64,000 nt of DNA from Mesorhizobium sp. M1E.F.Ca.ET.045.02.1.1 (GTDB lineage Bacteria > Pseudomonadota > Alphaproteobacteria > Rhizobiales > Rhizobiaceae): contig NZ_CP034447.1 of NCBI RefSeq assembly GCF_003952485.1, forward strand, positions 2,542,001 to 2,606,000, in the 5' to 3' direction. Made by a program: the position numbers and the translations under genes. Positions 1 through 9,393 of the stretch are shown here, piece by piece (the stretch's first letter is position 1; every line of letters starts with the position of its first letter). The notes beneath the pieces were generated by a model that worked only from the letters and a program-made list of their open reading frames with translations, was not told the DNA's origin and searched no databases.

Positions 1-70
1 CTGCTTGTTTACAACTAACATGTCAGCATGATACGGCTACTTGCAGATTGATGAATTTGGAGACTTTGCA

Positions 71-955
71 GTGGCGTCGCGCTTTGGTCTGTCGGTTGCC
101 CTCACTACGCCCTTCGACGCATCCGGGCGGATTGTCATCCCGCTGATGACCGCGCATGCCAGAGCCTGTCTCGATGCCGGCTGCAACAGCGTGACGCTGT
201 TCGGCACCACGGGCGAAGGCGCTTCCGTCGGCACGGCGGAGCGGCAGGCGGTCATCGATGCCATGCTTGCGTCAGGTATCTCGGCCGATCAGCTCGTCGC
301 CGGCGTGCTCGTCGACGCGGCGGAAGATGCTGCGGAGCAGTGCCGTCAGGCCCTGCAACGCGGCGCCCGCAACATCCTTCTCGCGCCGCCGAGCTACTTC
401 AAGAATGTCGGCGACGATGGGTTGTTCGGCTGGTTTGCGGCCGTGTTCGCCGCGCTCGGTCCGCTTGCCCGCGGCATGCTGCTCTACAACATCCCCTCGG
501 TCACGACGGTGCAGCTCTCGCTCGACCTGATCGGCCGGCTGCGCAGGGCGTATCCGGGCGTGGTCGCCGGGGTCAAGGATTCGGGCGGAGACTGGGCGTA
601 CAGCGAAGCGGTGCTCAAGACGCATGGCGACCTGATCATCCTGATCGGCGACGAACGGCATCTGGCGCCGGCGGTGCGGATCGGCGGCCAGGGCGCGATT
701 TCCGGCATGGCCAATTTCGCCGCGGGCGAGCTTCGCGCCATGATCGAAAGCGGGCGCGACGATTCCCGTGTGGAGGGCTTCGTCCTCGAATTGCTCAGGC
801 ATCCGGTCATCCCGGCGGTGAAGGCCATGGTGGCGCGCCAGACAGGCGACGAACGCTGGCTGACGGTCCGGCCGCCGCTCGAGGAGGTGGCATTGCAGCA
901 GCGACAGCAGCTTGGTGCCGCCTACGACAGGCTATTTTCGACACAAGCGGCATGA
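71..955 (+). CDS. Dihydrodipicolinate synthase/N-acetylneuraminate lyase family aldolase
   Basis: TIM-barrel class I aldolase of 294 aa. Visible family landmarks are the substrate-loop GTTGEG motif near residue 40, the Tyr of YNIPS in mid-protein, and the Schiff-base Lys in GVKDSGG. The family cleaves or forms 2-keto acids through a lysine-pyruvate imine. I chose the GTG at 71 because GGAG lies 8 nt upstream; an in-frame TTG at 41 would add ten residues that do not look like the family N-terminus. It is followed by a GntR regulator and a sugar ABC importer, so a role in breaking down an imported sugar acid or keto-deoxy sugar is more likely than lysine synthesis. The substrate cannot be read from the sequence. 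Confidence 0.85.
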   Translation: MASRFGLSVALTTPFDASGRIVIPLMTAHARACLDAGCNSVTLFGTTGEGASVGTAERQAVIDAMLASGISADQLVAGVLVDAAEDAAEQCRQALQRGARNILLAPPSYFKNVGDDGLFGWFAAVFAALGPLARGMLLYNIPSVTTVQLSLDLIGRLRRAYPGVVAGVKDSGGDWAYSEAVLKTHGDLIILIGDERHLAPAVRIGGQGAISGMANFAAGELRAMIESGRDDSRVEGFVLELLRHPVIPAVKAMVARQTGDERWLTVRPPLEEVALQQRQQLGAAYDRLFSTQAA

Positions 956-977
956 GCGGCGGAGGACGCTGATCGGC

Positions 978-1637
978 ATGGACGACACGAGCGAACCGGC
1001 AACTCTGAGGGAAAAGGCCTATGCCAGCTTCACGCGGCATCTGCTGGCCCGCGACCTTAGGCCGGGCCAGTTCGTGTCGCAGCGCGAGCTGGTTGCCTTT
1101 ACCGGCCTGCCGCTTGGCGCCATCCGCGAGATCGTGCCGCGGCTCGAGGCCGAGGGGCTGCTGACCACGATCCCGCAGCGCGGCATGCAGATCGCCCATA
1201 TCGACATCAGCCTGATCCGCGAGGCCTTCCAGTTCCGCCTGTTCATGGAGCGCGAGGCGGTCGCGCTGTTTGCCGTCAACGCTTCCGATGCCGAGATCGC
1301 GCGTCTCAGGCGCGAGCACGAGGACATGCTCGCCCAGGCGCTGGCGCAGACCCCGACGCCGGAAATGGAAGCCAAGGCACAGAACATCGATTGGGCCATG
1401 CATGACACCTTCATCAGCGCGCTCGGCAACGAAATCATCGCCAAGGCCTATCTGGTCAATTCGGTGAAGATCAGGCTCATCCACCAGGAGCGCTTCCGCA
1501 TCGACGGTCGCGTCGTGCCGGTCATGCGCGAACATCTGGCGGTGATCGATGCGCTGGAGAAACGCGATCCGCAGAAGGCGGTCGAGGCGATCAGCCAGCA
1601 TATCGACAATGCGCGCCGGCTGGCGCTCCAGATTTGA
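978..1637 (+). CDS. GntR-family transcriptional regulator (FadR/FCD subfamily)
   Basis: 219 aa. The N-terminal winged helix covers about residues 1-75, with the GntR signature around SQRELVAFTGLP and the recognition region AIREIVPRLEAEGLL. A C-terminal all-helical FCD ligand domain holds the Asp and His positions that usually bind a metal and a carboxylate ligand. The start at 978 has GGAGGA about 11 nt upstream; an upstream in-frame start would overlap the aldolase. It lies 22 nt after the aldolase and 64 nt before the ABC binding-protein gene, so it probably represses this catabolic operon in response to the substrate or an intermediate. Confidence 0.88.
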   Translation: MDDTSEPATLREKAYASFTRHLLARDLRPGQFVSQRELVAFTGLPLGAIREIVPRLEAEGLLTTIPQRGMQIAHIDISLIREAFQFRLFMEREAVALFAVNASDAEIARLRREHEDMLAQALAQTPTPEMEAKAQNIDWAMHDTFISALGNEIIAKAYLVNSVKIRLIHQERFRIDGRVVPVMREHLAVIDALEKRDPQKAVEAISQHIDNARRLALQI

Positions 1638-1701
1638 GGAAGCAGGACCGTGCCGCAATCGTCGCGGCGCAATCGACAACGACAGCAACCGGGAGGAAGA
1701 A

Positions 1702-3039
1702 ATGTCGTCCAATCCGTTCAGTCCAACCAGGAGGCAGCTGCTCCAGGGAACTGCGGCACTCGCCGCGGCCGGTCTCGCCGGTCTTCGGCCTAGCTTCGCC
1801 GCGGGCGTCGACTGGAAGCGCTTTGCCGGCACGACACTCGACGTCAATCTGGTAAAGAGCCCGCGCAGCGACACCATCCTGAAGAACCTTGCCGAGTTCG
1901 AGGAACTGACCGGCATCAAGGTCAATGCGGAGGCGACGCCCGAACAGCAGCAGCGCCAGAAGACGGTGATCGAGCTCAGCTCCGGCAAGCCCAGCTTCGA
2001 CGTCGTGCATCTGAGCTACCATGTGCAGAAGCGGCAGTTCGAGAAGGGCGGCTGGCTGGCCGACATTTCCGGCTACCTTGCCGATCCAGGCCTCACCGAT
2101 CCTGGACTGGTCGAAAGCGACTTCGCCGAGGCCGGCCTGCAGTTCGCCAAGGACGACAAGGGCGTGCTGCGCTCGCTGCCGTTCTCGGTCGACTACTGGA
2201 TCCTCTACTGGAACAAGGAGCTGTTCGACGCCAAGGGGCTGAAATATCCCGAGAGCTTCGAGCAACTGGTGGCCGCCGCCGAAGCGCTGACCGACCCCTC
2301 AAGCAACACGTTCGGCTTCGTCGCCCGCGGCCTCAAGAACGCCAATACCCCGGTGTGGACGTCGCTGATGCTCGGCTACGACATGACGCCGCTCGGCAGC
2401 GACGGCAAGCTGCGCACGACGTCGCCGGAAGCGGTCGAGGCCGCCAGCCTCTACCAGCGGCTGATGACCAAGGCGGCACCTCCCGGCGTCACCGGCTTCA
2501 ACTGGGCCGAGGCGCAATCCGCATTCCTGCAAGGCAAGATCGGCATGTGGTTCGACGGCGTGGGCTTTGCGCCGCCGATGGAAAATCCGGAAAAATCGCG
2601 GGTGGTCGGCAAGGTCGGTTACGGCGTCATGCCAAAGGGACCGAAAGCGCATGCCTCGGGTACGTTCGGCGACGGCATCGGCGTGACCTCCGCCAGCACG
2701 AAGAAGGAAGCGGCTTATCTATTCTGCCAGTGGGCGGTATCGCCGGCCATGGGCGCGCGCCTGCTGCAGGCCGGCGCCGGCGTGCCGTTCCGCAAATCCG
2801 TGCTGGAGGATCCAAAGGTGCGCGCAGGCGTCACCATGCCACCGAGCTGGCTCGATGCCGTGGTCGGTTCCGGCAACATCAGCCGGCTGGCGCTGCCGGT
2901 CATCATCCCGGTCACCGAGTTCCGCGATATCTATGGCGTGGCGCTGACCAACATGATTGCCGGCGCCGATCCCGCCGCCGAGCTGAAGAAGGCCACCGAG
3001 CAGTTCCAGCCGGTTCTCGACAGGAGCGAGCAAGGCTGA
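1702..3039 (+). CDS. ABC transporter sugar-binding protein (extracellular solute-binding protein family 1)
   Basis: 445 aa periplasmic binding protein. The N-terminus carries a twin-arginine-type signal (TRRQLLQG, then an Ala-rich hydrophobic stretch ending near SFAAG), suggesting Tat export. The rest has the family 1 layout, including a WFDGVGF hinge/ligand segment. A strong GGGAGGAAG ribosome site lies just before the ATG at 1702. The stop overlaps the next gene's start (ATGA at 3039). It delivers substrate to the two permeases and ATPase that follow, forming a CUT1 importer for an oligosaccharide or sugar derivative of unknown identity. Confidence 0.9.
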   Translation: MSSNPFSPTRRQLLQGTAALAAAGLAGLRPSFAAGVDWKRFAGTTLDVNLVKSPRSDTILKNLAEFEELTGIKVNAEATPEQQQRQKTVIELSSGKPSFDVVHLSYHVQKRQFEKGGWLADISGYLADPGLTDPGLVESDFAEAGLQFAKDDKGVLRSLPFSVDYWILYWNKELFDAKGLKYPESFEQLVAAAEALTDPSSNTFGFVARGLKNANTPVWTSLMLGYDMTPLGSDGKLRTTSPEAVEAASLYQRLMTKAAPPGVTGFNWAEAQSAFLQGKIGMWFDGVGFAPPMENPEKSRVVGKVGYGVMPKGPKAHASGTFGDGIGVTSASTKKEAAYLFCQWAVSPAMGARLLQAGAGVPFRKSVLEDPKVRAGVTMPPSWLDAVVGSGNISRLALPVIIPVTEFRDIYGVALTNMIAGADPAAELKKATEQFQPVLDRSEQG

Positions 3040-3977
3040 TGTCCGCCATCGCCCCAGAACGCGCGGGGGCGACGACGCAAGCCATCGAGGAGAGCCAGCC
3101 GGTCCGGCTGGCTCCCAACTACTGGCCTTTCGTCGTCCCCGCGCTCGTCGTCGTCGGCGCGGTGATCGTCTTTCCGTGGGCCTTCACGCTGTGGATGAGC
3201 GTCAACAGCTGGACGCTCGGCCAGTCGCGAAGCTTTGCCGGGATGGAAAACTATCTGCGCCTGGCGAGCGATCCGCGCTTCTGGGAATCGCTCTGGCATA
3301 CCTTGACCTACACGTTCCTGTCGGTCGTCGCGCCGATGTTCTTCGGCACTGTCGCCGCCCTCATCTTCGACGCCAGGTTTGCCTTGCGCGGCCTGCTGCG
3401 CGGCATCTTCGTGATGCCGATGATGGCCACACCCGTTGCCGTGGCATTGGTCTGGACGATGATGTTCCATCCGCAGCTCGGCGTGCTCAACTATCTCTTG
3501 TCGCTGGTCGGCATTCCGGCGCAAGAGTGGATATTCAACGCCAACACGGTCATCCCTTCGCTGGTCGCGGTCGAGACCTGGCAGTGGACGCCGCTGGTGA
3601 TGCTGATTGTGCTGGGCGGGCTGGCTTCCGTGCCGCGCGAGCCGTTCGAGAGCGCCGAGATCGACGGCGCCAATGCCTGGCAGCAGTTCCGCTATCTCAC
3701 CTTGCCGATGATCGCGCCGTTCCTGATGATCGCGGTCATCATCCGCACGATCGATGCGCTGAAGAGCTTCGACATCATCTACGCGATGACCCAGGGCGGG
3801 CCGGGCACGGCCTCGGAGACGATCAACATCTATCTCTACAACACCGCCTTCTCTTACTACGACATGGGCTATGGCTCAGCCATGGCCGTCGTCTTCTTCA
3901 TCGTCATCGTGGCGCTGTCCTTCATCCTTTTGATGCTGCGCCAGCGTTCGCAATGGATCGACGCGGAGGGCAAATAA
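3039..3977 (+). CDS. ABC transporter permease, MalF/UgpA type
   Basis: 312 aa inner-membrane permease with about six predicted membrane helices. The EAA loop that docks on the ATPase is visible as FESAEIDGANAWQQF with a downstream LPMIAPF. A cytosolic N-terminal tail of about 25 residues precedes the first helix (YWPFVVPALVVVGAVIVF). The ATG at 3039 overlaps the stop of the binding-protein gene, indicating translational coupling. It pairs with the second permease that starts at the very next base after its stop. Confidence 0.92.
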   Translation: MSAIAPERAGATTQAIEESQPVRLAPNYWPFVVPALVVVGAVIVFPWAFTLWMSVNSWTLGQSRSFAGMENYLRLASDPRFWESLWHTLTYTFLSVVAPMFFGTVAALIFDARFALRGLLRGIFVMPMMATPVAVALVWTMMFHPQLGVLNYLLSLVGIPAQEWIFNANTVIPSLVAVETWQWTPLVMLIVLGGLASVPREPFESAEIDGANAWQQFRYLTLPMIAPFLMIAVIIRTIDALKSFDIIYAMTQGGPGTASETINIYLYNTAFSYYDMGYGSAMAVVFFIVIVALSFILLMLRQRSQWIDAEGK

Positions 3978-4799
3978 ATGAGCTCGCGGCTTCTCAACAA
4001 GCTGGGCCTGTTCTTCGCGGCGCTGGTGCTGGTCTCGCCGGCCATCCTGTTCTTCCTCTGGATGATCTCGTTGTCGCTGAAGTTCGAGATCGACAACGGC
4101 GCCTATCCGCCGATCCTGATCCCCGAGCGCTTCGCCTGGTCGAACTATGCGAAGGTGTTCGAGGAGAACAATTTCCTGCTCTATATGTGGAATTCGGTGC
4201 TGGTGACCGGCACGGCGACGCTGCTGGCGCTGCTGATCGGCGTGCCAGCCGGGTATGGCATCGCCAGGCTCAAGGCGGAACGCTCGGCGGTCGTGATCAT
4301 GATCGCCCGCATGACGCCGGGGCTCTCCTACCTCATCCCGCTCTTCCTCTTGTTCCAATGGTTGGGCATCCTCGGCACGCTCTGGCCGCAGATCATCATC
4401 CATCTGGTGGTGACGGTGCCGATCGTGGTCTGGGTCATGATCGGCTATTTCGAGACGACGCCGATGGAGCTGGAGGAGGCGGCCAACATCGACGGCGCCA
4501 CCTCCTGGCAGGTGTTCCAGCTGGTGGCGCTGCCGATCGCCAAGCCCGGCATCGTCGTCGCCTTCATCCTGTCGATCATCTTCTCGTGGAACAACTTCGT
4601 CTTCGGCGTGGTGCTCGCCAGCCGCGAGACACGGACGTTGCCGGTCGCCGTCTACAACATGCTGTCCTACGAGCAGGTGAGCTGGGGGCCGCTCGCCGCC
4701 GCCGCGCTCGTGGTCACGCTGCCGGTGCTCGTGCTCACCATGTTCGCGCAACGGCAGATCGTCGCGGGATTGACCGCCGGTGCGGTCAAGGGCGGCTGA
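3978..4799 (+). CDS. ABC transporter permease, MalG/UgpE type
   Basis: 273 aa, second permease subunit of the CUT1 importer. It has the N-terminal membrane helix followed by a periplasmic segment, and the EAA loop [18 protein letters not shown] with LPIAKPGI after it. Its ATG follows the TAA of the first permease directly, so the two are co-translated. The C-terminus (TAGAVKGG) is typical of the MalG-like family. Confidence 0.92.
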   Translation: MSSRLLNKLGLFFAALVLVSPAILFFLWMISLSLKFEIDNGAYPPILIPERFAWSNYAKVFEENNFLLYMWNSVLVTGTATLLALLIGVPAGYGIARLKAERSAVVIMIARMTPGLSYLIPLFLLFQWLGILGTLWPQIIIHLVVTVPIVVWVMIGYFETTPMELEEAANIDGATSWQVFQLVALPIAKPGIVVAFILSIIFSWNNFVFGVVLASRETRTLPVAVYNMLSYEQVSWGPLAAAALVVTLPVLVLTMFAQRQIVAGLTAGAVKGG

Positions 4800-4836
4800 G
4801 CGCCTGATCCGCCGTCACTTTCTTTGGAGACACGCA

Positions 4837-5895
<1,059 letters not shown>

Positions 5896-5927
5896 TCGCT
5901 GCAATCCTCACGAGCGTCGAGTGACAA

Positions 5928-5949
5928 TCGATCACGTCAGCGTGATCGA
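5928..5949. promoter_or_regulatory. Perfect 9-bp inverted repeat downstream of the ABC operon
   Basis: TCGATCACG and CGTGATCGA flank a TCAG centre. On the plus strand the stem is followed by A residues rather than T, and no T-tract follows it on the minus strand either, so it is not a classic intrinsic terminator. It may be a regulator binding site or a simple RNA hairpin at the operon end. Confidence 0.35.
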
Positions 5950-6149
5950 AAAAGACTGATCATTCGGGAATAACCCGCCGGTTCCATCGGTCTTCTGGAC
6001 ATACGCCGCTCATGGCGTTGCGGGAGACCGACATGACCCATCGCGACAACGCGAACGGCGGGAGGCGGGGCATAGGCCGGCGCCGGCCCCTGGAGCGGCT
6101 GAGCTGGACCAAAGTGCTTTTGGCATCGCCGTCCTGCCAGCGGGCCTGA

Positions 6150-6287
6150 CCTGGTGATGCGCCGTTCCGTTCCGAGGCGCTTGACTCCGGTGACACCTAT
6201 GCCTTCACCTCCACCAAAGCAGGGATCTTCGCCTGCAAGAGCGATCTTCACCCGCACGAGCAGGGACAGACCGCCGCCACCCGCTGA
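6150..6287 (+). pseudogene. Remnant of a cupredoxin (plastocyanin/amicyanin-like) gene
   Basis: The frame opened by CCT at 6150 reads DAPFRSEALDSGDTYAF then TSTKAGIFACKSDLHPHEQG before a stop at 6285. This matches the C-terminal half of small blue-copper proteins, where a similar FRSE.LD.GDT.SFTFTKAG segment precedes the C-x-LHPHM copper loop. There is no start codon, the frame is closed by TGA at 6147 just upstream, the Cys-to-His spacing is disturbed and the Met ligand is Glu. It lies just upstream of an ECF sigma/anti-sigma pair. I call it a decayed gene; the family match is by recognition, not by search. Confidence 0.6.
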
Positions 6288-6333
6288 AGGTGGCTGCAGA
6301 CCCCCGGCCGGAGCGCCCGACGGTGGAACGGTG

Positions 6334-6876
6334 TTGAGCGAAAGAATGCTGGCCGCGCGTTTTGCCGAAGTGGTGCTGCCGCATCTCGGCGACGCGCTGT
6401 CGCTCGCCCGCTGGCTGACCGGGAATGCAGCGGACGCCGAGGATGTGGTGCAGGAAGCTTGCCTCAAGGCGCATGCCGGCATCGCCGGCTTTGCCGGCGG
6501 CAATCCGCGCGCCTGGCTGCTCACCATCGTGCGCAACGCCTCCTACACCTGGCTGGCACGCAACCGCCCGCGCGCTGTGGTCGCCGTCGGCGATCTCGCC
6601 GATCTCGATAACGTGTCGCCGCCGCCGGACAGCAACGCCGACAGCCCTGAAGCGGCGCTGATCGCCAAGGCGAATTCGGCAGCCGTGGAAGCAGCGATCG
6701 CAAGGCTGCCTGAAGCGTTTCGCGAAACGCTGGTGCTGCGCGACATAAACGGCCTCAGCTATCGCGAGATCGCGGCCATGCTCGGCGTGCCGCAAGGCAC
6801 GGTGATGTCGCGACTGGCGCGGGCGCGCAGCCTGCTGATGACGGATATTGGAGGGCGCCACCATGAGCCCGCATGA
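6334..6876 (+). CDS. ECF-family RNA polymerase sigma factor
   Basis: 180 aa. Sigma region 2 is visible around DAEDVVQEACLKA and region 4 at the C-terminus with the helix-turn-helix GLSYREIAAMLGVPQGTVMSRLARAR. Start choice is uncertain: TTG at 6334 (or GTG at 6331) follows a GGTGGAA sequence, and ATG 6346 is possible; upstream in-frame sequence is low-complexity and belongs to the cupredoxin remnant region. The gene overlaps the anti-sigma gene by 14 nt, so they are co-expressed. The signal sensed and the regulon are not evident here. Confidence 0.88.
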   Translation: MSERMLAARFAEVVLPHLGDALSLARWLTGNAADAEDVVQEACLKAHAGIAGFAGGNPRAWLLTIVRNASYTWLARNRPRAVVAVGDLADLDNVSPPPDSNADSPEAALIAKANSAAVEAAIARLPEAFRETLVLRDINGLSYREIAAMLGVPQGTVMSRLARARSLLMTDIGGRHHEPA

Positions 6877-7795
6877 AAATCGCCCGCGTGAGGACGGATT
6901 GCCGGAAGACCCGCAGGATATGAAGCTGATGATCCATGCCCTTGTCGATGGCGAGCTCGACGCCGCCGCGGCACTTGCCGTCGAGCGGCGCATCGCCGCC
7001 GATCCGGAGCTGGCGGCCGAACATGCGCGCATCCTCGCGCTGCGCATGGCTGTCGCCGGCGTGCCGCGCCCGGCAGTCAGCGACGACTTCCTGGCGCGCA
7101 TCGCGGCGATCGCTGAGGTGAAAGGTTCCGGCGAAGTTGAGGCTGCGCCGGCCGACGCTGTGAAAGCGGAGCCGTCCGCTCGGCCGCAACAGCAACAAGG
7201 CAAAGTCATCGAGATGCGGCCGACGGCGCGCAGCCTGGCGCGCCGCTTCAGTTCCTTCGACTGGCGCCAGATGGCGGCCTCGATCGTGCTGACGGCTTTT
7301 CTCGCCAGCGGCGCGACGCAGTGGCTGATGGTGGAAAATGCGCCCGACAGCTTTGCGGTCGCCGTCGCCAACGGCCATCGCCGCAGCCTGCTCGCCGCAA
7401 CCCCGGTCGACATCGTGTCTTCCGACCGCCATACGGTGAAGCCGTGGCTCGACGGCCGGATCGGCGTGTCGCCGCCGGCGCCCGACATGGCCAAGGACGG
7501 CTACGCGCTGCTTGGCGGACGCGTCGAGGTGATCGGTGACAGGCCGATGCCGGCGCTGGTCTATCGCCACCATGAGCATCTGATCACCCTGGTGGCGGCA
7601 CCACAGCAGACCGGAGGCGCATCCGTGCCGGTGGCGGACGATCTCTCGGCGGGCGGCTTCCTCTTGGTCCACTGGACCGACGGCGCCTTCTCCTACTGGG
7701 CGATCTCGGATGCCGAGCGGCCGGCGCTCGACGATTTCGTCGCCCGCTTCCGGGCGGCGGCCGCAGCCAATCCGGCGGCCGGCAGCCGGGGGTGA
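6863..7795 (+). CDS. Membrane-anchored anti-sigma factor
   Basis: 310 aa. The N-terminal cytoplasmic part (MKLMIHALVDGELDAAAA, then ERRIAADPELA) looks like the anti-sigma helix that clamps the sigma factor, without the HxxxCxxC zinc ligands. A single membrane helix (SIVLTAFLASGATQWLM) sits near residue 145, and the C-terminal half is periplasmic. ATG 6863 has GGAGGG 7 nt upstream and overlaps the end of the sigma gene. It should hold the ECF factor inactive until a periplasmic signal arrives. Confidence 0.85.
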   Translation: MSPHENRPREDGLPEDPQDMKLMIHALVDGELDAAAALAVERRIAADPELAAEHARILALRMAVAGVPRPAVSDDFLARIAAIAEVKGSGEVEAAPADAVKAEPSARPQQQQGKVIEMRPTARSLARRFSSFDWRQMAASIVLTAFLASGATQWLMVENAPDSFAVAVANGHRRSLLAATPVDIVSSDRHTVKPWLDGRIGVSPPAPDMAKDGYALLGGRVEVIGDRPMPALVYRHHEHLITLVAAPQQTGGASVPVADDLSAGGFLLVHWTDGAFSYWAISDAERPALDDFVARFRAAAAANPAAGSRG

Positions 7796-7846
7796 ATACA
7801 GGCCCCGTCAGGAACGGGACCAACCAAAGCTTCGCAAATTTGCAAC

Positions 7847-7950
7847 TAGAGCGGTTCACCGTTTCACGGAAACGGCGACCCGCTCTATCTCCTTGTTTTG
7901 ACGCAATTCCGGACGGAAAACCGTTACACACTTTTCCTGGAACCGCTCTG
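7847..7950. repeat. Palindromic intergenic repeat, family A (rhizobial mosaic-element type)
   Basis: The left half folds as TAGAGCGG...CCGCTCTA with an inner CCGTTTC-acg-GAAACGG hairpin. A conserved spacer ending in CGGACGGAAAACCG and a right end CACTTTTCCTGGAACCGCTCT follow. A partial second copy (agagcggttcatcc) begins at 7972 and supplies the stop codon of mogA. A third, rearranged copy is at 31823-32089. Confidence 0.75.
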
Positions 7951-7978
7951 GCTGTTGAGCCTCAACAGCTAGAGCGGT

Positions 7979-8485
7979 TCATCCCAAAACAGAAGAATCC
8001 ACCAGGATCCGGCCCGCGCCGATGAGTTCGAGGCAGTAAGGCACTGCGGGAAAGACAGCGTCGAGGCACACGTCGATGGAGGACGGTTTTCCGGGCAGGT
8101 TTATGACCAGCGATCGGCCGCGCACGCCTGCGGTCTGACGTGAAAGGATGGCCGTGCGTACATGCAGCAGGCTTGCCTGCCGCATGAGCTCGCCGAAACC
8201 GGGCAACTCCTTGGTAATGACCTGCCGCATGGCTTCCGGCGTGAGGTCCCTCGGGGAGGGACCGGTTCCGCCTGTTGTCAGGATCAGGTCGGCGCCTGCC
8301 TGGTCGCAAAGCTCGATGAGCACGTCGCGGACGCTCTCCAGGCCGTCGGGGACGATGCGGCGGACAAAATCGCAGGGCTCCGCCAGGACACCACGGAGCC
8401 AGCGCTCGATTGCCGGTCCGCCAAGATCGTCGTACTCGCCGCGGCTTGCACGGTCGGAGATGGTCACGATCGCAATCCGGGTCAT
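7979..8485 (-). CDS. mogA: Molybdopterin adenylyltransferase (MogA/MoaB family)
   Basis: 168 aa. The MoCF-domain signature TTGGTGPSPRDLTPEA and an N-terminal TRIAIVTISDRASRGEYDD strand identify a MogA-type enzyme, which adenylates molybdopterin before molybdenum insertion. ATG at 8485 is chosen by homology of the N-terminus. It is the last gene of a minus-strand run with ubiV (5 nt gap) and ubiU/ubiT. The pairing with anaerobic ubiquinone genes fits a role in low-oxygen respiration, where nitrate or other molybdoenzymes are used. The final codons and stop overlap a partial repeat. Confidence 0.85.
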   Translation of the reverse strand: MTRIAIVTISDRASRGEYDDLGGPAIERWLRGVLAEPCDFVRRIVPDGLESVRDVLIELCDQAGADLILTTGGTGPSPRDLTPEAMRQVITKELPGFGELMRQASLLHVRTAILSRQTAGVRGRSLVINLPGKPSSIDVCLDAVFPAVPYCLELIGAGRILVDSSVLG

Positions 8486-8490
8486 TGCCG

Positions 8491-9390
8491 TCAGGCCGTC
8501 GCGGTTGCCTGCCAACCGGGCCTGGCATGGGCGTACCCGTCGACCAGGATGCCAGGCAGATCGAGGCACGAAAGGGCGAAGCGGGCATCCTTCGGCTCCT
8601 CTTTGCCGTCGGCCAGCCGTCTATATATCCTCGCTACCTCCACCATGTCGCATGTCTGGGGGGACAAACGCAGGCGCCTGATGCCCTTGGCGGCGAGTGC
8701 GGCGGGGGTGGGGCAGAAAGCCTGCACCTGATTGGAAAGGGTCTGTACGCCGTTGATGGCGAGGAATTGCTGGTCGTCGAGCGTATCGACGGAGAGACCA
8801 TCGGGATCCTTTTCGCAGGTGAACTGGCATGAATCCTTATGAAGGCCGTGGATCCGAGCGTGATAACACCGTCCGGAAAGGGCGAGCGGCAACCGCCCGA
8901 ACGCAAAGATCTCGAACTCAGCCTCCGGACATTTCAAGGACATGACGCCGATCGCTGCAAACGACAATTCCACGGGCGGGCATATTGTCTGCGCGCCGAG
9001 CTGGATCAGGAATTTCGCGGAAGCCTCGTTGTAGACGTTCAGGAACGGACCCGTGACGAAGGGTTTGCCGGAGCGTGACGGCAGGCCGGACACGTCGTTG
9101 ATCTCGACCAGCCTGTCCTCTCCGCAAAGATCCTCGACGCTTCTGCGTTCCCGCACGGTTGCCGGCGCCGCCAGTGTGGACAGCACCACCTGTTTGCCTC
9201 CACGCTCAAGCCGTTCGATGATCGCCGGCCATGCGGGATCCGAAAACGGCATCCGCTTGCCGCAGACGACTTCACCGACGTGAACGCGCTCGATCGGGGC
9301 CTCGTCCGCTATCCTGCGGTAGAAATCCAGGAGACGGTCGGGGGGCCAGTGGAAGAAGACCGGTCCAAGCGTCAGCGCGATTTCGGACAC
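8491..9390 (-). CDS. ubiV: Oxygen-independent ubiquinone hydroxylation protein UbiV (U32 peptidase-like, 4Fe-4S)
   Basis: 299 aa member of the U32 family. Four cysteines expected to hold a 4Fe-4S cluster are present: C43 (VVCGKR), C175 (GRCYHAR), C188 and C192 (DSCQFTC), matching the spacing reported for E. coli UbiV (39, 180, 193, 197). UbiU-UbiV hydroxylate ubiquinone precursors without oxygen. It lies 3 nt after ubiU and 5 nt before mogA. The start at 9390 is consistent with the family N-terminus. Confidence 0.9.
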   Translation of the reverse strand: MSEIALTLGPVFFHWPPDRLLDFYRRIADEAPIERVHVGEVVCGKRMPFSDPAWPAIIERLERGGKQVVLSTLAAPATVRERRSVEDLCGEDRLVEINDVSGLPSRSGKPFVTGPFLNVYNEASAKFLIQLGAQTICPPVELSFAAIGVMSLKCPEAEFEIFAFGRLPLALSGRCYHARIHGLHKDSCQFTCEKDPDGLSVDTLDDQQFLAINGVQTLSNQVQAFCPTPAALAAKGIRRLRLSPQTCDMVEVARIYRRLADGKEEPKDARFALSCLDLPGILVDGYAHARPGWQATATA

Positions 9391-9393
9391 CGG

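Noticed and set aside
5928..5949. Hairpin as an intrinsic terminator of the sugar ABC operon
   Set aside because: The stem is followed by A residues on the plus strand, not a T-tract, and the minus strand has none either.
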